From positions 1,674,001-1,738,000 of the forward strand of contig BEDY01000002.1 in NCBI GenBank assembly GCA_002335605.1: DNA of 64,000 bases, given 5' to 3'. Source of the DNA: Prillingera fragicola. Its lineage: Eukaryota; Basidiomycota; Tremellomycetes; Trichosporonales; Trichosporonaceae. Every line of letters starts with the position of its first letter. Position 1 is the first letter of the stretch. The position numbers and the translations under genes were made by a program. The notes under the pieces are model-generated. The model was not told the origin of the DNA, ran no database searches, and saw nothing but the letters and a program-made list of their open reading frames with translations. Shown here piece after piece: positions 21,929 to 33,690 of the stretch.

Positions 21929-24900
21929 TCATCGGCCGGGCGGTGGGGGGCCCCTCCGCCCGCCTATGAGATGCGTATTCATGGCCGCGCGCACATTCGA
22001 AACGGGCGGGGGCGCGGCTGGCCGATTAGGCTTCTTCTTCTTCTTCATGAACAGCACCTCCTCTGTAGAGCGCGGTGGTGGTGCGCGGGGAGGTGGAATG
22101 CGAGGAGGTGGGTTGGATGGCCCGGCGACTGGTGGAGGTGGGATACGAGGTGGCTCAGAGGTGGGAGGAGGTGGGGGTGGCATCACGCGAGGAGGGGGTG
22201 GTTGCGGAGCTCGCGCTGGTGGTGCGGGCGCTGCGACTGGCTTAGGCCGTTTAACGGGTTGAGCGTCCTCGACAGCAGAGACCTTGCGTTTAAACAGCGG
22301 CTTAGGAACAGATCCCACGACAGGGATCTGAGTGCCCTGTGATGAGGGCGGAGAGATGCTGCGTGGACGCTTGGGGTTATACGTCGAGTTGGAAGACTTT
22401 GCAGACTCTGAGAATGTTGTCGGCGTGTACTGGATAGTGAGCATGAGGCCTGACAGTGCAACTCACGTTCACCAGCAGATGACGGTCCCGGGCATCTGTC
22501 ACAACAGTCTTCCACTTTTCGTCACTACGCTCGAGGGTTGACGCGTTGCCAATGACAAACAGCGAGCTCTTGGCACGTGTGAGGGCGACGTTCATTCGGC
22601 GATAGTCACGCAAGAAACCAATGCTACGCAAATTGGGTCCCGAACGAACACAGGATAGGATGATTATGTCCTTTTCCTGACCTTGGAAGCCGTCCACAGT
22701 GTTGAAGCTGAAATTGTCAGTACTGAAAATATCTGGGAACTCACTCAATGGTCTCCAGAATATCGGCGCCGAACGTTTGGTTAAAGTTGCGCTTCAACTC
22801 GTAGAGCTGCTCCTTATACATGGTAATGATACCGATACGCATGGAGAGGTTGACACGGCGCCCGAATTGGCGCTCAAGATTGCGGTAGATATCCACTGCA
22901 ACTCGAGCCTCGTCCGTGTTACGTGTCGAAGTGCCTGCTTTGGTCTCCTGTCCTTCCACATTGACGAAGTGGTAGGGGCCGAACATGTCATTTTCATACC
23001 AAATAGCCTTGGTCTTGGCAGCCATGTCCGGCCCGTCTTTCAGGCGACCGTCATAGAACACCTTGGACGGAAGCTCCGAGATCGCTGGGTTCATACGATA
23101 CTGGATACTAGAACAGTCAGCTGGGTTCAAACGGTGAAACTCACCTCAAGAGGTGCATGTGCGAGTTGCGTTGCTGGGCAATACGAACGAACAAACTCTG
23201 GTTGAACTTGTTCGCCTCTGCTTCCGAGCTGAAAGTTGTCGGAGGAAGCTGGTTGGGGTCTCCGACCATGATACAGCGCTTGCAGCCATATTTGAGAGGA
23301 ATGAGACAGCTCATCTCGATGGCCTGAGCTGCTTCGTCGATAATGACTGTTTCAAACTCGTACTGCGCGAGGACTTCGTGGCCAGCTCCAGACAATGTGG
23401 CGCAAATAACGTCTGCCTCTCTGAGGACTGCCTCACGAGCGGCACGGCGCGCTCCATCTAGGTGACGCGTTGCGTCACGAGCCGCATCCTTGGCCTTGGT
23501 CGACTGCTGACCGAGTTTGGTACGACGAGTGTTCAGCTGATGGAACTCGGTCTCGAGGGTCCTGCGCTTCTCATCGTTACCTTGAGCGCGTTGAAGCTCA
23601 GCCTGCTTTTCGCGAATCTTCTCCTTGACCTCCTCGAGTTCGGCTTGGATGCGGGCGAGATCGGTGCCGCCACTGTTCTTACCAGCAGTCTCTTGGTTGA
23701 CGCGGGCCTCGACAATGTTGTCAAGCGAGACGTCCTTAACGGCGACGTTGACTGACGTCTCTACACCGATACGAACAATGTTAGGCGTCAAGGTCGACCC
23801 AGTTGAACTTGGCACACCGTCCATGAGACGCTTGCACACTTCGTCGATGGCCGCATTACTGGGAGCACAGACGAGCAACTTGGCCTTCCTCGGTGCTTCG
23901 CCGTTGACGGGAGGAATGAATGCCTTGCGCTCTGACAAGAATTTGCCAACTAGACCGCTGATGGTCTTGGTCTTACCAGTACCAGGAGGACCCTGGATAA
24001 GGGCAAAGCCTTCCACACCCATGGCACCCAGAATCGCCTTTGCCTGAGGCTCGTTGACTCGGTAGTTCTTTATGGCGTCCTTGATCGCATACTCGGGCAG
24101 GGTAGGCATAGCTGAGCTGCGGGCTGCCAGCACATCCGCTAGAAGCCTGTCCTCGTAGTACTGAAGACCACGGAGAGCGGCGTATTCTCGAATGGCGGTG
24201 CTCAATCTACGCTGTCAGCTAAAATATTCCCTTAGGCTTGCGTTACTTACGAAGTGTGCTTCTTAAGAATTAGCTTGGCACTGGCACCAAGTCCCCTCTG
24301 ATCAAAGGCAGTAAGAATACGAAGCTTGATTGCCGATTCCTTCATCTTACGCCGAAATCCCTGCACCTTGGCAAACAACGGCTTGCTGTCTGGCGCATCC
24401 ATCTGAATTGTTACAACGTCGGTCTCGTTGATAAAAAAGTTGGGAGGGAGATTGCCTTTGACGTTGACGTCCATGTCAATAAAGTCGTCTTCGTACGCGC
24501 GCGATGCGACCTCCACTCGAACCACAGCTTGCGACGGCGTGTCCTTGATAAACTGCGCCCATAGCTCTTGTAGGAAGAGAGGAAATAGTGTCCGCTCGTA
24601 CTGTTGAGCATTGACAAATGTCGTAGGAACTGGCTTTAGAGGACCGAGCTCCATTGCCATCTTCCCGGGATACGGTGGGCGCGAGCCATTATGCTGAGGG
24701 TCCCAGGCAAGGACATAGCGGTACAGTGGTGTGGTGTCAGGATGAAGACGATTCCTCTTTGCGTGATTCTTGCGCCTCCGCTCGTCACGCTCGCGCATAA
24801 TGTCGGCGTGTGTCGAGCCGAGGATCTTGATGGAACGTTTGGGCGCGATAGTGAACCGCTCGGCAGGCTTGACTGCCGGCTTTTGGCGCTGGACAAGCGC

Positions 24901-27900
24901 ACCGATGCCTTTATTCTCTTCGTCCGACGACGAGTCGGAGGCACTGGAACCAGAGTCGACGGGCTTGGCTGCAGGCTTCGGGGGGCCGGTGTAGGCACCT
25001 AGTCCCGACCCGAGCTTGCCAGCATTGGGCAGCCGGGGAACAGGAGGCAAAACACCAGCACGCTTGCGCTCGGCCTGCTGCTGCTTGTGGTCGCGACTGA
25101 GGTCGCGCATAAACTTGGACGTGAACGAGCCGGCCTTGGGTGCAGGCTTGGGAGGATAGAAGGACTTGGGAACGACGTTCAGGACAAGCTTCTCGGACGG
25201 CCTGGAAGGCCTGACCGTGGAAGGCCTGTTGCTAGATTTGCCAGCATCAGATCGAGCACGACTCTCCAATAGGTCCAGGTCGTTTGCAGAGAGACCATCC
25301 ATAAAGTCATCGTCGTCGAACTCGTCCAGAGTCATCTGCCGAGGCTTTGTGGGCTTGGGCTTGGATGGGCGATCAGAGGGCGAGTAGGAGCCACCGGCCT
25401 TCTTCATCATCATGGCAAACGCATTCTTCTGGCTGGAAGATGAAGCCTTGGGCACCTCCTTGACGCTGTCATTGCTGGACGAACGGCTCATGCCCTCAGC
25501 CACAGATGCCCTTTGCAGCTTGCGCGTGAGAGTCTCAGTGTCATTCTCCGCAGGTGCAGTTGACGGCGGCTTGGTAGCGGAGACAAACTGGACATCGTCG
25601 TCTAAGGGTAGGTCGAAAGATGAAAGCAGATCCGAGAGCTCGGACAACAGGTCATCAGAGAGGCGGCAGGTGTACCGGCTCGACGCGCGACGACAGAATT
25701 TGTCTAGCTCGAGCAGCGTCGCTTCCAACTGAGGCTCTGTGCTGAGATCCGGGTTTGACTTGCTGATACGACCGAGGATAGTCTTGATCAACTCGTAGGT
25801 TTGATGGAGAGTCTCGGCGCTGTATGTGAGCATTGGCCAAGGGAGTACACTCACTCAGTCAGACGCAGCCACCCTACCAAATCGCGAAGCACCACCTCGA
25901 GCTTTTGCACAAGGTTCTTGCCAATGTTCGACAACTTGATGGGAGATCCAGAGGGGTCCTCGCCGGCAGAACGCGTGCGGTTGAGCATGGCGTTCTCAAA
26001 GATGCGAATGTGCTCGGTGACAGCACGACCAAAGACGAGCGCGTCGCGCATCCAGTCAACCATGACCTCGTTGGCATAGTATGGAGCCCAGTCTGCAGTG
26101 CGCTTGAAAATGAGAGCGAGCGAGTCTGTCATTTGCTGCCACAACACACCAATGCGGTGCGTCATCCACTTGCCACCTGCGAAAGATGACAAGAAAGCGT
26201 TGGACTGCAGGAGCGGAGGTGAGGATCCTGAGGACTGGCATAGAGCGTCAAGTACGTCGGTGAAGCAGCGAACGAGCCATTTGGCCAGCGAACACGCTTC
26301 AGGCACCTTGCTGGCAGTCTGGATGAACGAAGCGAGGAAAGCCGAGAGGCCATCCATTGCTGGGATGGGAAACTTCTCCAAAAGTACACGGATACAATCG
26401 CCACGGTCATCGACATCCTCAAATGAATGCTGGATGAGGTTGATAATTGACTCGTGAATGTTGTCAGCCGGCGACATGAGCAGAATAATGGCAGCCTTGG
26501 CAACGTCTGGCTGCTGCCACAGCGACTGGAGAAGCTTTGGATCCGGCTGGGCTGCGAGAGCTTCAAGTGTCGTCGCAAACTGTGCGTATGCAGCGTTGAG
26601 ACCTGAGTTTATAGCGCGTACACTGATAATCCAGTCATTGGCGTCGACGACCTCCTTCAAGTCGGTAGGGTTCCACGCTTCTCTGCGATCAAGCGCTTCC
26701 AGGTGGGAGAACGGCGCAACTGACTTGATCATGAGTGCCAGTCCTGAGACGTCGGAAGGCGAGAGCGACTGATAGGCGGCAGCCCACAGTTCACGACGGA
26801 CTGCAGCACGATGCAAGCTCTTAACCGGTGTTGAGTCAGGGAACTTCTGCGCAAGCTTGACAGCCCGGTGCTTCAACTTCAAGCGACGGCGCTCTGTTTG
26901 GGCAATCACGGCGAGGCCCAGGACGCTCTCCAGAATGTCCTTGCCATCTTTGTCGAAGACAGCGCTGAGAAGTTTGCGCGCTTCCTCGCGTGCTCGGTCC
27001 CAGACAACATCGGGGTGGGGTTGGAACGCAGTGCTGCCAATGAATTGCGCGTGCACCTCGATCGCGGACTTCAAAGCTGAGGTTGCCATATTAGACGTGA
27101 CCTTGCCTTGAAGGACAATAAGGGCCTGTTTGTCAGCAATGATCCCTGCACGCAGCTTACCTCACACCCAGCCTCAGCAGCAGCACTTCGAGCAGCTGGC
27201 TCAAGGCGGTCATGCTGCATGTCGCTGAAGCAAAAGCTGATAATCTTGGCAAGTGTCTCAGAGAAGCCGTTGGAGCCATCGCTGCCCTCCAGACCAGCAT
27301 CATAAACGGATAAAAGGTAGTCACTGATCCACACGAGGGGGTGACAAACTAAATTCGTCTCTTCGCGTTCCTTGCCCTTGTCAGACGTGGGTCGTGCAGA
27401 TGCCAACAATTCTTGGAAGGACGCATTCTTCTTGATGTCTGAGAAAAGGGTGTGTGGCAGCTCTGCCGACTGGTCAAACTGCCAAATGAAGCGAGTTGGG
27501 GAAATGCGAAGGACGGTAGCGAGACACTCGAGAATGATAGGGAACGCTATTGTCAGCTCTCCCCCTCACGGCAACACCTACCAGTTGAGGGACTTCCGAG
27601 GAGACGCGCGATAAGCGCCATTACGGAGCGATCTGGGCGTGGCGGCGATCCGTCGTACTGTCCAGCAAGGATACCTTTCCTGAGCACTTCGGGCGAAAGG
27701 ACGTCAAGGTTCAGCATAGTCTTGACAGCCGTCCACTGCTCAGTGTTGCCGCCTGGAAAGCTGCCGTAGAGCAAGTTCTGCACCTCTGTGCCAAGACCGC
27801 TGTCACACCATTCTTCGAGGCTTGTACACTGACGGTTGACGCACCGGAGCTCTTTCAAAGCCCACTGGCGTCGTGCGTCTTCTGGCGACGCGAGCATGCT

Positions 27901-28622
27901 GATCAAACCCGCGGACAGGCCGAGTCCGGATACTGCTGAAGGCCCTTCAGACGACGCGGCAATGGCTTTGCCGAGCGGCTCCTCGAGCCTGGGGTCGGCC
28001 AAGACACTGGGCTCGTTGAATAACAATAGGAGGTATGACTGGGGAAGATCGAATAGCGTCTCGCTCGACGTGCTGCCATAGGCATTGGTGGCCAAGAATC
28101 CCAACGCAGCCAGAGTCACGTCGCATTGCCAGACATCGACAGCCTTGTAGAATGTCTTGATGGTGGCGGCGGCATACTTTGACAAATACCTGACGATCAG
28201 CTTTGGCCGTCGCTGGGTTGCCACTGCACTTACAGCCTGCCGAACAGTCGCCTCGCACACCCAAAGCCACGAGCACACGCAGGACAGCTACGCAGAATAA
28301 GCTCCAGGGTCTCAATCCAAACCTTGGCCGTGCCACCATCCTGGCTGCGCTTGAACGCGAACAGGAAGATGAGGTACGTCGCCGCGCGCCGATGGAGCTC
28401 GCTCGGGGCCTTGGCGCAGTACCAGTGTTCCGCCGGGACAGATAGCAAAACAGTCGACGAGCTAGCACCAGCATGAGGCGTGGGGATGAGAAAGTTGTAG
28501 GCAGGGACAAGCTCGTCTGCTTTAGGCGGGTCTTGGATCTGGGTACGGCGTTCAAGGAGCGCCTCGACCTCCTCGCGCAGGCTGTCCCGCCCGGGAGCCT
28601 GCGTGGTTGAGGAAGACGCCAT
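21929..28622 (-). CDS. SEN1: SEN1-type superfamily 1 RNA/DNA helicase (2129 aa)
   Basis: Nine exons in transcript order: 28622-28234, 28189-27582, 27546-27161, 27125-25855, 25819-24251, 24206-23145, 23107-22745, 22707-22467 and 22429-21929; 6390 nt in frame. Sen1 unwinds R-loops and ends transcription of non-coding RNAs (with Nrd1-Nab3 in yeast); human senataxin is the homologue. The first 1000 or so residues are the helical Sen1 N-terminal region. The helicase core starts near residue 1400: Walker A GPPGTGKT (about 1480-1487), motif II DEAAQA, GDPNQLPPT, SIQYRMNP (across intron 6), and NTVDGFQGQEKD (across intron 7) with VALTRAK. The last 170 residues are disordered and Pro-rich with KRPKP-type basic clusters that may serve nuclear import. 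It converges with SGO1, leaving 184 bp. Confidence 0.95.
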
Positions 28623-28890
28623 TGGGGTATAGGGCCGTTGCTCCTAGAGCATTTCTAAGAACGAGAGGTGTAAGAGTCGCGTCTATCTATGCTGTGGTGT
28701 GGTATGCAATGAGCTCAACAAAGGCGCGTCTCAAGATGACGGTGTTGCTCGAAACATTTGCTCCCGCCGGACATTGATCGCACTGGGGCTCCGCGTTTGC
28801 AAAATCAAGGTCAGCTCAAGGTGGCGGCGAGACGCGATCAACAGGCAGGTCCGCAATGTACAAGTTCATGTGATGCTACAGGTCTATGCA

Positions 28891-31866
28891 CTAATCCCAC
28901 TGCCAAGGCTCCTTCCAATCTCCCATGGCAAAGGTCAGCATCCGCCACATCTCTCTCTCTTCGGCGCCCTCCACGCCTCCCTGACCGCACATCTGGTCGA
29001 CGCCGCGACGCAGCCTGCGCACCTGCGAGTTCAGGTCGTCGCGTACACGATTCAGAGGCCGAACCGTAAACGACGTAGCGCCCTGAGCACGCTCTACCCT
29101 GGACACGCTGAGGTCGTTCTCATCTGAATCTGATGCGTCGAAAATCCCCTTGCGCTGCTTCTTCCTCCTTCGGCGTGGTGGCCGCGGTGGAACTGTGGAA
29201 GGAGCGGCCGAGGCTGCTGCAATTGACGCAGCGTAGATATCCTCGGCAAGACCAACGAGATGCTCCAGAGCTTGGAACGTCGACGCACCGTCGTCGTGCA
29301 GGAAGCAGAAACGGCGCAGCCGACGAACATGTGCGAGCTCCAACTGGATCAAATCGTTGAACGAGGGGGAGCCACTGGTGAGTTTCTGCTTGTGCCGATT
29401 TGACTGAATCTCCAGCGCGTTGTTGATCCAGATCCAAAGAGTATCCAAAACCCAAGCGAGGCCGTGTCGGAGTCGCCCAAGTTGTGGCACGTTGACGCCA
29501 CTACCAACCCGCGCATCTGCCATCATGCGTGCGGTGAGTAGCAGCTTGCGCGCCTGAAGCAAACGAAGCAGAAAGGTAAAGACATCTGAACGCAGGTCGA
29601 TGGTCGTGGGCGAGAACAACTGAGAAAGAGGGAAGGGTACCTGTTGTCAGCTAGGAAAGAAACATGCAGCTCACCATGTAAGTCAGCCTAATGTCAGACA
29701 AGGTCGCTCGCGGTCCCCTCCTCTCCGTCCGGATACGAATGCACGCTGGGTTCATCCAGTCTGCTTCGTGCGACTCGATCATATCCTGGATAGACTGAGT
29801 GAGAAGCTGAAAGTCAGCCCAGGGCTGTCCGCTGCGACTTTGCATGAAGAGCCATTCAGCCCAGTCGTCCATAACGGCGTTGTCTTTCATGAGCGTGAGG
29901 GCGTCAATGGCATCGAGGTGTTGCTGTAGGTCACAGTCCCACCCCAGAACCTTGTGCAGCAGCTCATGGCTCGACGCGCAGATTGGGGAGAGATATTCAA
30001 TCAGGGACTGCGCAATGTCACCGGGGTCGTCCACGTTGATGATCTGATCGAGAGACTGCCACTGTTCTTCCTCTTGCCCAAACGTGGCCAAGCTGCGGAG
30101 AAGACCCCGAGCCTTTCCACCCTCCATGATGACCTCGTTGGCGCCAGCTAGCCAAGCTGGCCACCCTTCAGTCCCAATGACAAACCCCGCTTCCCAAAAG
30201 TCCTCGTCAGACCACGACGAGTCAAAGTCGCGCTGAATGAAGAACTCGGGGAGCAGCCGGCGCTCGTCGTCAGACTCCAAGAGAGCCAGGTCGGCATCAC
30301 GCGCCAACAAGCTCGCAGGTACTGGCATGCCTCCCACCAGCCATTCGCCCAGCAGGCGCCACATGGGCGTGGCCGTCTTGATGAAGATGTCAATCAACAC
30401 GGGTCGCATCGCTAGTGCGGTGGGAGCACTGACGGCCCCATAGATGGTGTTCAACAGGTCGTTCGCAGAGTCGGCGTAAGGAACAAAGTCGCACAAGCTA
30501 TCGAGTACGTCACCAAAGCGTTTCGACAGCTCGAATTGCAACATGAGTGGGGTCGAAATGGGTTTAGCTGACGTGCTAGGCGCTCCCATAAACTCTGCCT
30601 CCAGACCAGCGACCCAGCTGAGGAGGCCGGACATGATGACGCGGCAGGCTTCGGCGAAGGCTTCACGAGTCTCAGAGTGCTTTGCCGCGCCAGATGGAGA
30701 GACAACCTTGGCACAAGGTGTCTGCACGGACGAAATGAACGCACGTAAGCCAGCTGCTTGTGATGCTCGTTTGGCGAAGAATGTCAATATGCCTTCCAAA
30801 GCTTGAGGGCTGAAGCTGGCGACGGTAGGATGTCGTTCAAGGATCTGCCCATCAGCGTCGCTCACATAACGCACACCTACCGAGCAAGTGCCGTCTGCAC
30901 CAAAAGAAAACATGACCCCCGGTCGCCCGCTGATGGCAAATAAGAGTTCACGCTGAAGCTGGGAGGCACTAATCGACGTCGTTGGCGGACTATCCTTGAG
31001 AGCCGGAGAAGCCATCGCCGGCACTGACGACAGTGCCCGCCACCCTTGAAGATCGTCTCGCAATGGAACGGCTTCACCACCAGTCTTCCAGTAGGCATTC
31101 GCAGAATGCTCTCTCAAGCTCAGCTTGGCCATCAACAGCCGCTGCTCCTCTTCTTTGCGCTGCCGAGCCTCAATTTCCCGAGCCGACTCTCGTGGCCGGA
31201 GCGCTCCCTTGGACGGCGCAGGAGTGACAATCTCGTCCTCGCTAGGTGTGAGACTCGAATAGGAATCGTCATCGCTCTCGGTCCAGCCTTCGTAGACTTC
31301 ATCGTCGTACCCCTCTCCCCAGTGGTCGCCCTCGAAGGGCTCCGCCATGATCTCTTGAAAGAGACGCATGTCTGACTTTGGCGGGACAGCTAGCCGTGCC
31401 AGGTATCCCTCCGCAAACTCATGTGCACGCTCTGTCGTTGGTTGAGAAAGCTCTATCTGATACGGTCAGCCACGCAGATAGCCAGCCACGTACCAAGAGC
31501 TGAACGTGCTGTGGAATGTTGCTCGTCTGCAAGGGCATCGTCTCGTCCCACAACGAGCCACCGCGGCGGCGATGGTCCGCAAGCTTACCGATGAGCTTGT
31601 CATACGCATCCGCAACATCGTCTTCAACTCGAATGCGTGCTGTCCGAGAAAAGCTAGACGTCAGCGTCGTCCAACTCCATGTCTCACCCTTGCAGAGTTC
31701 CCCGGACATCCATCCACTCCTTCCTCGTGCCGCCATTCCTGTCGGCCTTGATGCGTCCTACAGTCCGCCGTGCAGCTGTTTCCAGTTCTGCTGGATGGTC
31801 TCCAATATCTGGCTGGAGAGCTCTCACGAGCTGCCTCGCGAGGTCTTCCATGCACCCCGCACTCAT
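28891..31866 (-). CDS. gamma-tubulin complex component, GCP5/Mod21-like (956 aa)
   Basis: Four exons in transcript order: 31866-31688, 31653-31494, 31456-29675 and 29640-28891; introns are 34-37 bp. GCP proteins form the gamma-tubulin ring complex that nucleates microtubules. GCP5 signs are the N-terminal helical part, an acidic linker (EGWTESDDDSYSSLTPSEDE), then the short aromatic segment NAYWKTGG, where GCP5 proteins have HxYW. The C-terminal gamma-tubulin-binding domain shows PFPLSQLFSPTTIDLRSDVFTFLLRLLQARKLLL, the usual Spc97/Spc98 block, rebuilt across the last intron. The first intron uses the TAG acceptor at 31654; the next CAG would bring an early stop. GCP6/Alp16 is the main alternative. 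It shares strand and spacing (268 bp) with SEN1 but has its own start. Confidence 0.85.
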
Positions 31867-32151
31867 GGCTGGAGGGAGAGTTGGTGATCAGGAACAACAA
31901 CCTGGGTGGGTCAAGACGCGTCCTGGCTCGTGCTGGTGGAGGGAAGGTGAGGAAATGCTTCCGTCGAGTGGTTGAGTTTGTCCCGAAGCGGCAAGTCTTG
32001 TCAACCAGCCTCCCACCCTGTGCCCGTCATGTATGGTGGCCATCCCACAGGCTCTTTGGATCCACTTCATGTCATAGCAAAGGTCATCATTCTTCTTTAC
32101 ATCTCTCAGTGACATCGAATACATCTACAATCACACATCTATACTTACACA

Positions 32152-32935
32152 ATGGCCCCAAAACGCTCCTCAAAGCAGGCAAGCGGCCTCAGCCAGGTAT
32201 GTGTCTGTGAACGTGTCAGTGAGCAACAAACTGACTGCCCTCCAGCCTACTCTCTCGTTCCAGGCCAAGCGCCCGACAACTGGCGGAGGCAAGGCTGTCA
32301 ATAAGAATCTTTCAAAGACACCAGCACTACGCAAGTCGGGATCGGCCTCGTCGCTCTCGTCTGTTGATCGCGCCGCTACGCCGCCTGTCAAGGAGGTTGC
32401 CGAGGTCATTGAGGTGCCCGAGGAAGTGCGTGATACCCTCGACCCTAATGGCAAGGAGTGGAATGCGCTGTACAAGGATGCCAGGACGGAGATGGGCAAT
32501 ATGCCTGCGAGTAAGTGATGTCGGCTCCCTGACTTGACGGCATCGTACTGACGATGCAGTCCACGCCGGTCCCGAAATGACCAAAGTGCACAGTGAGTAG
32601 CTGCGCTGCTGGTCTATGCTGGCGCCTCGAAGACGTCACCAGGTTTTCTTGTTGCCGCGAAGACTTGCGTAAAGACGATCACTGACTTCTGCAGACATTC
32701 TGAGGGTGTTTGACTTGACATCCAAGTATGGTCCGTGCGCCGGCATTACCCGACTTGAGCGCTGGGAACGGGCAAAGAAGTGGGGACTGAACCCTCCCGA
32801 CGAGGTAGATATCGCCCGGGAACGTTCTCCTTAGAAGAGAAGCTGACAGGCCTTCAGGTTAAGACAATCCTTCTCACCGAGCAGGGCGAGGATGATGCCT
32901 CCCTCCGTGAGAGTGTGCTTCACGGCTGGGTGTAG
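32152..32935 (+). CDS. CDM1: DNA polymerase delta small subunit, POLD4/Cdm1 (176 aa)
   Basis: Five exons: 32152-32196, 32246-32510, 32560-32592 (33 nt), 32695-32804 and 32858-32935. This is the fourth, non-catalytic subunit that stabilises Pol delta; budding yeast lacks it, so its presence agrees with a fission-yeast or basidiomycete-like replication set. The conserved C-terminal domain reads ILRVFDLTSKYGPCAGITRLERWERAKKWGLNPPDE, a close match to human POLD4. The N-terminus MAPKRSSKQASGLSQPTLSF has a QPTLSF segment that may be a PCNA-interacting motif, split by intron 1. The middle is a disordered Ala/Ser/Lys linker. The ending LHGWV is a short tail. Confidence 0.93.
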
Positions 32936-33690
32936 CAGTCTGTGCAGGGTGATGCGTGAAGAGAGAAACCATCTATATAGTATTGAGTTGTGCGTGCCCA
33001 GGAGACGAGACTGACATCATTTGTAGAGACAGCTATGCATAGAGGTGTTGTACAGCGGTGGTCGCACCGTAGCTCCTGTCTTTGAGGAAGGATTCTCCTC
33101 CCGTTATCTGGATATAGAAGGCACAAGCGCAGTACGCGTTGACCGAGCCATACCAGGGCCAGCCGCTCCGAGGCAGTCACCTTTCGCGCCAGCTAGAGTG
33201 AGCACGATGTGGGGAAGCAGGCTCCTTCACCGTTGGCGGACCTGGGGTATGGGCGCCTAGTGCCATGTATCAACAAGTGTGGGGGCCTAATGGGACCAAA
33301 CACCGCGCCTACCGAGCACGACAACGAAAGCAAGAAGGTCGGAGGATTTGTTGCCCTGGCCGCCACAGGCCGCAGGTCGTACACGCCCAGTGAGATCCAG
33401 CGACGGTGCTACAGCAGCGCAGCCGCGGCGTAGCAGGGCAGCAGCAGCAGCACCCTCCTGTCCTCCTGCACCCTTACATGGTTGGGTGGCCCTTTGAGCA
33501 CACGAGCCAGTCTGTCCAGCCAGTGAGCCCACGCAGCGAGCGCTTTCGGACCCTCGGGTTTACTGTCTCGTGGTTCTTCCTTCTCGCTCTCTTGCAACTT
33601 CTCAACAACAGTAATCACCACTCTCTCACACACACACATTTTCGCCCTCCTCCCTACCCCCGGCAAGTGGGTCACCGTGCTGTTCGTCCA
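32936..33690. other. intergenic region upstream of Zn2Cys6 regulator gene
   Basis: These 755 bp lie between POLD4 and the start chosen for the regulator. From 33406 the regulator's frame stays open without a stop, but codon bias is poor. The stretch 33620-33665 is CA- and CT-rich, typical of a transcribed leader, so it is treated as promoter plus 5' UTR. No repeat or RNA gene was seen. Confidence 0.45.
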
